From: Steinernema hermaphroditum
Taxonomy: Eukaryota > Nematoda > Chromadorea > Rhabditida > Steinernematidae
Assembly (NCBI GenBank): GCA_030435675.1
Contig: CM059622.1
Coordinates: 7,006,001-7,070,000 of the forward strand
DNA: 64,000 nucleotides
Direction: 5' to 3'
In this document: piece after piece, positions 56,068 through 64,000 of the stretch
How the letters are laid out: every line of letters starts with the position of its first letter
How positions within the stretch are numbered: position 1 is the first letter of the stretch
Program-made: the position numbers and the translations under genes
The notes under the pieces: model-generated
What the model was told of the DNA's origin: nothing
Seen by the model: only the letters and a program-made list of their open reading frames with translations
Databases searched by the model: none

Positions 56068-57201
56068 CTAAATCCACCACTCATCTCCGTTCCAGGCCGC
56101 GCTTTCGCATACGATGCAGACCCTCTCCACTCTCTAAAGAACAGAAGGATGGACCTGTTGTAGGTTCTAAGCACTTACATTGGGATTTCGCTCGAGGGAG
56201 ATTACGTCATCTTCGGCCGTCGCCTCCACGTAGCGCGCCACAGCGTCTCCGATGTCCTCCTTATCCTTCGTTGAGATCCTGCGCACATCTCTGCCCACCT
56301 TCCGGAGATCCACAAAACGAGAAATGGTAAGAGTTCAGAGAAACTAACCAAGAATAATATCCGTCCAAGGTTCGGCGATGGTCCGAATCAAAGCGATTTG
56401 CTCTGCAGAAAGATTCCCTCCAGCCAGATCCCCTCCATTCGGACAGAGATTGGGTCTATTCTCCGCCCTAAAAGAGATATAAGAACAAGAAGACCACCTG
56501 AAAACTTACACATCAGACCACCTGTTAACGATATTAACAAGCGCGAAGCACCTCTTCTCTCCCGGGAGCCGTTCGTAGCCACACGGACAGCCTTCTGACC
56601 TCGGATGGCAGCACTGGAGCGAGAGAATCTCCTCGTACTCATCGCCTCGTACGAGTTCGCGGTCCTTCAGCGGGGAGAGGTCGATCATCGCGTACGAGAA
56701 ACGGTACCCGGTGCACGACTGAAAGGCTGTCTCCAGAAGAGAGAAGGGAGCGGACTCACCGGCACTATTTGCTTCGCTTTCGGCACTTCTTGTCGGGCAC
56801 AAGGGGGAAACTGCCTCCGACCATGAAGGCCGGCGGCCATTTCTGCCTTCTTGATGTGCTTCACAGCCTTGGCGAGATGGTCGCACTCCTTGATGATCTG
56901 AACAGCTCGGGGTGGATCGAATCCAGCGATCTTCCCCACTCACCTTCTTGGCTTCGTCCATCGAGATACCAGCCGGATTCATCCTGTCCGCTTCCGCCAT
57001 CGAGTGCTGGTAGAAGTCCCACATGGAGATGGCGAAGGCATGGAAGGCTACGAGGAACAGCACTCCCACCAGAAGCTCCCAGTAGAACATCAGCTCCAGG
57101 CGGACGTCCGGGTGGCGCCACGACCTCGGCTTCCGGATTCTGCGCGCCCGAGTATCATCCGCTTCGTCGGCTGAAACCTTCGTGGGATCGGTGGTCGGCA
57201 T
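56068..57201 (-). CDS. type II single-pass membrane protein, unrecognised
   Basis: Clear exons 57201-56944, 56897-56760, 56718-56510 and 56467-56349 run in one frame; two more (about 56318-56180 and 56132-56068) are likely but their junctions are unsure. The N-terminus is cytosolic-like and basic (RARRIRKPRSWRHPD). One span follows (FYWELLVGVLFLVAFHAFAI), then WDFYQHSM and a Cys-rich lumenal part (SLQCCHPRSEGCPCGYERLP, GEKRCFALVNIVNRW). Topology and the Gly-Lys-x-Cys-ALV pattern weakly recall the beta subunit of Na/K-ATPase, but key features of that family are not demonstrable. Function left open. It is upstream of and in the same orientation as the UGT. Confidence 0.6.
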
Positions 57202-57607
57202 CGCACGACCGCTCTCTGCACTCTCGACTTAGCAACTGAACTCTTTGCAGACGTCTGGTCGTGCTGCTGAGGTCATGTCTGCAGAATAGACAAAAGATAG
57301 AGAGACTCGAAGCTGGAACTTCCATCTATGAAGGGGCGCCCGGAGGTAGACCGGTTGAATATGTCCCTCTGCCCCCCGCCGAAAATGCGACTTTGCGCAA
57401 CGAAGCTCGATCTCAAAATAGCCCGTTCAAGGCCATCTTCGTCCTCTATGCAGCATGGTTGACAGAGTCGTTCCCACGCTTTTGCACTGATTTGAGGAAT
57501 TTGCAGAAAATTCGAAGAATTCGTTTCGAAGAACGCTCGCACTTCAACTCCATTATTCCTTTTGCACTTCAAACTGATCCCTTGGGAAAGATCCCCGATC
57601 CCTCGAG
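57202..57607. other. intergenic between divergent membrane-protein and receptor 18 genes
   Basis: 406 bp separate the two ATGs. No recognisable element is seen. Confidence 0.35.
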
Positions 57608-58559
57608 ATGTCGAATCTTCCGATCGGCTGGCAGTTCCAGGAAAGATACGAGTGTTACTGCCTATTGACTGCCTCCTTCGTCATAGCCTTGTCCTCATCC
57701 GCTTCGCTGGTGACCCATCTGAGGAGGTCGAAGGGCGGCCATCGCTGGGCAATGTTGCCCATGTTGCTGGCCATCTCGCTCCTCTACAGTGTCGCCAACG
57801 TCGTCTACTACTCTCTGCACAAAGACGAATACGATTTCCTCGAGATCTTGGACGTGGACATCAAACTCGTCCTCTGGAAGAGTTCCATCCACTACGTTGT
57901 CGAGCTGCTCGTCTCCGTGGTGGGAGCTCTTCTGGCTCTGGACAGAGTCCTTCTCATGTCCCTCCCACTCACATATTCCTCCTACAAAATGGGTCAGAAA
58001 CTGGCCACACTGAGCTGTGCCATTGCCCTTCTCACCCTGATGTCCCACTCGATGCTTGTGCTCTTCCTGGACCTCTTCCCAGAAGAGTTCTCCTATTCCA
58101 TCCTCATCCACTTCAATGTGATCGCGTCCCAGGTGGTTTTCCCTTCGTCTCTGCTGGTCGAAGCTCTCCTCCACGTCGTCTTCTGTGTCCAGTTCAGCAG
58201 ATTCGCGAGAAAGCGAAACAACGCCGCCGCCAGGAAGCAAGCCGCCCAGGTTTGTGCGCGAAGGCGAAGACGTCCCTCAAGGAATCCCGGTTTAGACGAA
58301 CCAGATCACCTTCTTCCAGATCCTTTGCCAGACGTCTCTTTGCGCCGTTCCCCACCTCTTCGTCTTCTTGGCTCAACTGCGCCAGGAGTGGAACATGGAC
58401 TGGGTGGGCGACGTCTACCCCTTCTACCGTTTCATGTTCTCGATTAGCGTTGCACTCTTCTCTCTATTCACTGTCTATAAGCTGAGACCGAAGAAGGGTC
58501 TCGTGGTGATCGCCTCAAGTTTCAGCGCTTTCTCAAACGTGCGGAGAATGTTGAAGTGA
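57608..58559 (+). CDS. 7TM chemoreceptor-like protein, unassigned group (receptor 18)
   Basis: Exons 57608-58249 and 58296-58559 give 301 residues. The start MSNLPIGWQFQERYECYC precedes TM1 (SFVIALSSSASLVTHLRR). TM2 has MLPMLLAISLLYSVANVVYY; TM3 ends SVVGALLALDRVLLMSLPLTY, keeping ALDR; exon 2 opens TNQITFFQILCQTSLCAVPH. TM7 has FMFSISVALFSLFTVYKLRP. Features are intermediate between groups A (ALDR) and E (SLCAVP/SLCTIP at TM6). The intron is 46 nt with a GTTTAG acceptor. Confidence 0.85.
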
Positions 58560-59889
58560 AATTGTATGAGAGCTATGTGATGCTACCTAGTCCCGGGACG
58601 ATGCTTCCCACGAGAATGCTACGATTCGTGTGAATAATGTAGAAGTTGGCCTTTACGAGTACGATTTTTTTACACGAGTTATCTTCCCGAATCAACGGCT
58701 TACGCCGTGCAGGACGTCTCATATATATACACAAAGAGAACATAGTCACACCGTGGTCGCTGATTTTCTTCTGATTTCGGTGGAGCAGACGAATCCGAAT
58801 AGAATGCAGCGCTCCCATTAGTTTGCGCGGGCATCGAAGTCGTGAAGAGCTGATTCCGGAAGTGGAATAGCGGTGGAGTAGAGCCAACGGAGCGGAGAGT
58901 CATCTTCGGTTCGGCTGGCGGCGCGGACTTCGGAGTTGCAACGCTTCTTCGGCTTCTCTGGCGGCGCAGGTAGAGTTGGGCGGTCGTGACGTGCTTTTGG
59001 CGAGACGGTGGAACTACGGCTCCCTGGTGTTCCAGGCCTTCTGGGAGCCGGGGCGATCATTGCGCCAACAACGACGGCCGAGAACGACCGCTCACTCAAC
59101 TCATTCGGCTCAGACAGCCTCAGAGAGAGAGAGAGCGAGTGGACGACCCGACCGATCGCTGGGGGCACAAATGAAAGACCTTACGAGTACAGATTTTCAA
59201 ATAAAGAAACTCTTTGCAATTGCAAAACAGCCACTGGACTGAGGCGGCATCTTGATGGCGCCGTTTCGATGTGCACTCTCTATAGATACAATCTCGAAAT
59301 TGTATGGCGAACTTGCGCTCCGCTGCACTTCGGAGTTTCGTCTCCGATCTCTGAAAAGGGCCAGTACATAGGACGAGGCTCCGAGTCTTCCGAGTGTCAC
59401 TCTTCTGGAACGACTTCTTCCTTCGATTTCGCGACCGAAATACATTTCTAACGCTCAAAGTGTTTCACTTTTGTGTTCACGATGTTCTTAACGCTTGGGT
59501 CACCGATCTCGCCTCCCTTCGCTGGAGCTTCCGCCTATAAGCAACGAGAAAGTCAGTGTCCCAAACTACTTCCAGTTGATGGGAATTCAAGTGGCAAATC
59601 CGTTCCCTGGGAGTCTGTACGTCAAAGACTTCAAAGGCCAGAGTTAGTAAAGTGGTTTCCCATAAGAATGTATGCTACGTTCTTTTCGAGTCAGTGCATC
59701 AAGTACATAATTGCCCAGACATTCGTAAGATACATTTCTTTGCTTTATCGGAGCCGAACTACGGCGGCTTGTGTTTTGTTTGCGAATGCGATCTTTGGGA
59801 TTTCGTCCGTTCCCGCAAATGCACATGACCGCGTGCTCACACCCTAGCCATTGTTCGTCGAGTCCACTTTTCAGCAGAGCTCCGATCCT
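58560..59889. repeat. intergenic containing the long copy of a dispersed element
   Basis: Besides the element at 58660-59190, nothing gene-like is recognised; receptor 19 begins at the end of this stretch. Confidence 0.4.
58660..59190 (-). repeat. dispersed element, long copy
   Basis: Inverted relative to 44520-44880 and about 180 bp longer in the middle. The shared ends include GCGATCGGTCGGGTCGTCCA and CGTCCTGCACGGCGTAAGCC-type blocks, and a GAGAGAGAGAG run. Similarity fades on both sides, but I could not define terminal repeats or a target duplication. Confidence 0.75.
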
Positions 59890-60828
59890 ATGGACTACTT
59901 CACCTTCTTGACTGTGGTGTACAGGAAGTACCAGTTCTTTTACGAGATAGGATGCGGCGTCTACATCGGTGTCGTCAATGGCCTCTCGCTGATATTCCAT
60001 TGGCATCGGTCGTCCAAAACTCCCTGCTTTGGGATGTTGACCCTCATTCTGCTCACCTACATTTTCTACGCCCTCATGACCATCTCCATCGCCGTGCTGG
60101 AGTCCCTTCCTCCGTCGCTCATCTTCGCCATCTTCGCCAGAAACAACAAACCGCGGTTCTACCTGGCCTTCACGCCCCATCTCAGCCAGCAGATCGTCTC
60201 CGTGGCGGGGGCCTTCGTCGCCGCCGACAGAGTCCTCTTCATGACCATCCCGGTCAAACACACCTTCTTGAATCTGGGACGCAGACTCTCCGTCGCCGCC
60301 GCCCTGGTCAACTTCTTCACTCTCGCCGGCTTCTACGGACCGATACCTTTCGTGCCACCCGACCTTATGGTCAACTCCGTAATCCGCTACGTCAACTATT
60401 TGACCTACTTTGGCGTCTCCGCGACGTTGACCCTGGAAACCGTCTTGTACGTGGTCTTTCTCGTCCAGTTTCGGCGTTACAAAAAGCTGAGAAGGAACGT
60501 CCATGCAAAACAGCAGGCAGTCCAGGTCCGTTCCAGCATGTGTGCACCTCTGAACGAGCGAATTTAGACGAACCACATCGTCCTCTTCCAAGCGTTGAGT
60601 CACACTTCGCTCTGCACGATTCCCTACGTGCTGCAGATGCTGAACTCGCCCGAAATGGGCCTCACCTCGCCCTACATCAACTGGATAGGCTACATCGAGA
60701 GGTTCTTCCCGGCCATGTTCGTCACCAGCATCGCTTTCTCCTCCTCCTTCACGCTCTACAAGTTGTGGCCGAGGAAGAAGGACCTGCCGGCTGTGACCAG
60801 CGTCGTGGCAGCGACCAGTTCCAAGTAG
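59890..60828 (+). CDS. 7TM chemoreceptor-like protein, group E (receptor 19)
   Basis: Exons 59890-60525 and 60568-60828 give 298 residues, starting MDYFTFLTVVYRKYQFFY. Group E marks are AVLESLPPS after TM2, then PHLSQQIVSVAGAFVAADRV at TM3, where ALDR becomes AADR. TM5 has LETVLYVVFLVQFRRYK and exon 2 opens TNHIVLFQALSHTSLCTIPY. TM7 reads FPAMFVTSIAFSSSFTLYK. The intron is 42 nt. It is tail-to-tail with receptor 20, 142 bp between stops, and the two are near paralogues. The opposite strand is open for over 400 codons through this region but shows no gene features. Confidence 0.87.
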
Positions 60829-60970
60829 CCTGTGGTCTTTGGTTTCCATACATGCAAATATAGCATATTTTTGAGTGTTATTGATGCGCCAAAAAGTTCC
60901 TTTGGTGACCTTCTGAGCAGGACTGTACATTTATCTATTTTATATTTCTATGGGTTACAAGTGAGGACAT

Positions 60971-61915
60971 TCATTTCACATTTTCTGTCGCACTGTGGGC
61001 AATCTTGACGAGGTGCTTTCTCGGCTGCAGGGTGTACAAGACGAGTGTGGAGGAGAGCGCGACGCTGACGACGAACATGAGCGGGAAGTACTCCCTGACG
61101 TAGACCATGAACACGAGGTCCAGATGGAACTCGTCGGCATCGAAGGTGTTCAGCACGTAGGGAATCGTGCAGAGCGAGGTGTGGCAGATCGCCTGGATGA
61201 GCACTATCTTGTTTATCTAAACTCGGAGAGCTTAGAAGCGGTCCCTGGAGAGATGACCTGCCTCGACTATTTGCTGCTTCTGGCAGGGGTTCCTGTTGAT
61301 CTTCACGAAACGTCGGAATTGGACGAGAAAGACGATGTAAAGGACGGTTTCCACGAGGACGGTAGGAGAGACGACGTAGAGCTGGATCGTGGATGACGGA
61401 CCGTAGATGTTCTCGAATTCTACCGTTCCCGAAGTGACCAAAATGGCTCCGTAGGCAATGGTCATGGCCGTGAGGTTCAAGAGAGCGGTCGCCGCGGAGA
61501 GATTTCTCCCGATTTTCAGGGAAGCGTGTCTCAAGGGGACAAGCATGATGAGGACGCGATCGAGGGCGATGAAGAGGCCCGCGACGGAGACGATCTGCTG
61601 GCTGAGGTGGGGGGTGATGGCCAAGAAAAGGTCGTTCCGTCGGTTGTTGGCGAAGATGGCCATGATGGCCGACGGCGGAAGGCTTTCCAGGGCGGCGATG
61701 GAGAGAGTGAGGAGGGCGTAGAGGATGTATGTGGAGAGGAGGGTGGAGACCGTCCAGAATTGGGACCTTCTGGAGGAGCGATGGTAGTGGGAGTAGAAGG
61801 AAACGACATTTATGGCCAGGGTGTAGATGCAGACGGCGATGGTGAACTTGTGCTCGAAAAGGGGTCGGTAGTAGAAGTAGATGAACTCGCGATGGTCCAT
61901 GGCACACATGACCAT
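60971..61915 (-). CDS. 7TM chemoreceptor-like protein, group E (receptor 20)
   Basis: Exons 61915-61262 and 61216-60971 give 299 residues; ATGs at codons 1, 3 and 6 are all possible starts. It carries AALESLPPS, then PHLSQQIVSVAGLFIALDRV at TM3 (ALDR retained, unlike receptor 19). TM5 has VETVLYIVFLVQFRRFVK; exon 2 opens INKIVLIQAICHTSLCTIPY; TM7 has PLMFVVSVALSSTLVLYTL. The 45-nt intron seems to start GCAGGT, a GC-AG intron, since this is the only junction keeping both exons in register with receptor 19. A TATAAA box at 61962-61957 lies about 43 nt before the ATG. Confidence 0.85.
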
Positions 61916-61956
61916 GAATTCCAGTGAAATGCGTTACTAGGCAACTTCGGAGCACG

Positions 61957-61962
61957 TTTATA
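61957..61962 (-). promoter_or_regulatory. TATA-like box of receptor 20
   Basis: GCATATAAACG on the minus strand, 43 nt upstream of the ATG. Confidence 0.55.
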
Positions 61963-63661
61963 TGCATCGAGCGGAAACACGAAAGTAACTCCATTATCCT
62001 TCTTCGTCATTGAATCACGCGGTACTCGGAAGGACGGCCCCTCTATATTTAGATATAATGACTCGGCTTCGGAAATGTTGCTGTTGTGACGCACCCAATC
62101 AGAAGCATTGTCATGCGAAACGAAACAGAGGGACGAAGAACGAACTCGACTGACGGTTTCCATCACAGTGCATATCGTGACGATAGTATTCCGAATGATC
62201 GTACAGGAAGCACTTCTTCTAATTTTTTGACGATTTCGTCTCCATCATCGAATACTGAAGAAGATTATCCATCAAAAGCATTTGATTTTTTCATCATGCA
62301 GCGGAGCAAGGTGCGATATCCATGATAAACTGAATTATGCAGCAAATTTGGAGGATAGAGAAGCTCAGTTCAGTTTCTCTCTTAGCCATGACTACATTGA
62401 AAACATTGCGTTTTACCACGGTTGAATGTGAGTGTTGTGATGAGGAAAGAGAAGATTTGGTCGGATTGCCTTGTAATTGGACGACAATACGACAATTATG
62501 CTTACGCTTAGTCGCTAAGTGTACTTCCGAGTTAATTGCCTCCGGTGGAAAGGACATAGAAAGATGTCGTCGCTCCGTTCCAACAAGTAGAGCGAAGGCT
62601 TAGTGTCCATAGATGTACAAGATAAACAAAAGGACGAACATTTATGCGTCCTTAAGCGAAGAAATATATCTCGTTTATGCATGAAAACACCTCTAATCCG
62701 CTTGAAGGTATCGTAATCCACACACAAATCCTTGCAATATAGTCGCTCGGCGAATGTGAGTTATGACTTTTTCTTCATGGTCTCAGCACAGATCAGAGCC
62801 AAGTTAATCATCATTCGGCACTGTTTGGCCATCGCCTAGTGACCATCCTGGTTAATCATAGCTGTGATCATCCGTGACCTGCCCTTAGTCACGGATGAGG
62901 GCAGCTTTAGAATGTTGCTCGGGCTCCTGGACACATCCATCCTTTTCGGAGTGCTCAATGGCGTTCATTCTCTCCGAGATCTAGATCCAAATCTATCAAC
63001 CGCCGTTGTCAGGAGGTTAGTAGCGAAGTGCATCTCACACAGAACGTGAATGTAGGGCTACAAATTCACAAAAAAAAACAACTTATTAGTATCCAAAAGG
63101 GCGTCAACGATTACAATCCCCTCATCAAGAGCACATTGGTCAGCCAGAGTGTGAAATGCCATCAGGAAACGGGAGCGAACCACCTGCTGAACGGGGCAAA
63201 TATTTTGTACAACGAGCTACAGCGAAATGAGTCGGGAATTCGAATACAAAGATCTTTTTAGCCCCTTAAAGAGAAGCAGGGTTATGAGCCATATTTAGAA
63301 ACGCTCACAGATTCTTTGTTGTGACGCAATCCTATTATGTGTCACGACTGGTTACAATTAGAAGATTAGTCAGTTGACACGAAGAATGCACAAAGGAATG
63401 AAATATTAATGATCCTATTTAAGCTCGGACTCCGACCGGAGACGATCCATCAGAGATAGTTTCGATTTACGTGCGCCGGGTGTGTGACGTATTCGCTTGG
63501 ATTTGACTCCAGAGATCGCGACAGGTGCATCCATAAAACAATTGGCTTTGTGCCGTCTACTTATAAGTGACACACAAAGAGGCTTGATTAGGACCTGTTA
63601 TTACACCTGTCTTCGCACGGGATATCGAAAACATCCTCTTCAAGATCGCTCAGTCTTCGCT
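61963..63661. other. intergenic
   Basis: Two short open stretches share LVAKC-S near their ends (about 62510-62535 and 63015-63035), perhaps traces of an old duplication, but I recognise no gene. Confidence 0.35.
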
Positions 63662-64000
63662 ATGAACGACGCCCCATCGCCGACGGTCTTCGACCTCTTC
63701 GAGACGCTCTACCAGTACTACTTCGACTTCACCTCCTGTGTGGCCATCGTCCTCATCAACTCAGCGTCCTTGTTCCTTCAGTGTCGTCGGTCAACCTACA
63801 GCACCCGCTGCGGAACGCTCTCCATGCTCTTGATTACTTTCATCTGCTATGGACTCTTCAACATTCCTGGCTTGGTCCTGAGAGCGCTTCCCTGGGACCA
63901 GAGGAAGGCGATCTTCGCACAGCACGACCAACTCGTGTGGGTCGCCGCTCTGTCGCCCTACTTGTGCGACCAGATGGTCTCTGTCAGCGGCGCACTCCTC
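63662..64000 (+). CDS. 7TM chemoreceptor-like protein, group E, cut by window edge (receptor 21)
   Basis: The open frame begins MNDAPSPTVFDLFETLYQYY and runs past the right edge. TM1 (FTSCVAIVLINSASLFLQ), TM2 (LSMLLITFICYGLFNIPGLV) and the start of TM3 (SPYLCDQMVSVSGALL) are visible. The PYL-x-x-Q/QMVSVSG pattern matches the PHLSQQIVSVAG of receptors 19 and 20, placing it in group E. The rest, including the LDR motif and the intron, lies outside the window. Confidence 0.82.
   Translation, partial: MNDAPSPTVFDLFETLYQYYFDFTSCVAIVLINSASLFLQCRRSTYSTRCGTLSMLLITFICYGLFNIPGLVLRALPWDQRKAIFAQHDQLVWVAALSPYLCDQMVSVSGALL

Noticed and set aside
56068..57201. Calling the membrane protein a Na/K-ATPase beta subunit
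   Set aside because: Topology and one Cys motif fit weakly, but the conserved beta-subunit signatures and cysteine spacing could not be shown.
59644..60930. An antisense open frame of over 400 codons opposite receptor 19
   Set aside because: It mirrors the codon bias of the receptor; its translation lacks membrane spans and any recognisable motif. The same applies to the long antisense frame opposite receptor 14.
62337..63049. Two short plus-strand frames sharing LVAKC-S
   Set aside because: Too short and too weakly similar to call a gene or pseudogene.
3386..64000. Assigning the receptors to Srbc, Srx or another named nematode class
   Set aside because: No class-specific motif that I can recall matches well across the set; a profile search is needed, so only a neutral name is used.

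Overview
The window looks like a gene-dense nematode chromosome segment. The reasons are introns of mostly 38-75 nt with TTTCAG/TTTTAG acceptors, an EGO-2/HD-PTP-type Bro1 gene, two tau-tubulin-kinase-like (TTBKL) kinases, a PP1-like phosphatase of the kind expanded in nematode sperm, a nematode-type UDP-glucuronosyltransferase, and a large local expansion of seven-transmembrane (7TM) chemoreceptor-like genes. I cannot name the species.

Layout. Positions 1-1834 hold the 5' part of a Bro1-domain gene on the minus strand that runs off the left edge. From 3386 to 9697 there are three minus-strand receptors, with an initiator tRNA-Met between the first two. Positions 10153-20449 form a housekeeping/sperm-type island: a PP1-like phosphatase and a TTBKL kinase head-to-head, an N-terminally short condensin CAP-G-like gene whose intron carries a 1-kb hAT-type element, a small acidic coiled-coil protein, and a second TTBKL kinase. 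From 20692 to the right edge the window is mainly receptors on both strands, interrupted by a secreted Gly/Asp-rich protein (27 kb), a UGT (53.4-55.4 kb), an unrecognised type II membrane protein (56-57.2 kb), receptor relics and dispersed repeats.

There are 20 apparently complete receptor genes, one cut by the right edge, and at least three relics. They fall by eye into five groups (A-E) but share one design: TM1-TM5 in exon 1, a single short phase-0 intron, then TM6-TM7 in exon 2, with a [LV]DR-type motif after TM3 and an N-[HQ]-[IV]-x-[LF]-[FV]-Q motif opening TM6. I could not place them in a named nematode chemoreceptor class with confidence. In many genes the transcription unit is minimal. 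Several have a TATA-like box 30-55 nt before the ATG, and in five the AATAAA signal overlaps the stop codon.

Mobile DNA is represented by two hAT-type non-autonomous elements with matching 8-bp target-site duplications, a truncated second copy of one of them, and several dispersed repeat families between receptors. All exon boundaries are read by eye from splice consensus and reading-frame continuity. For the receptors, both TTBKL kinases, the PP1-like gene and the UGT the summed exons keep a single open frame.
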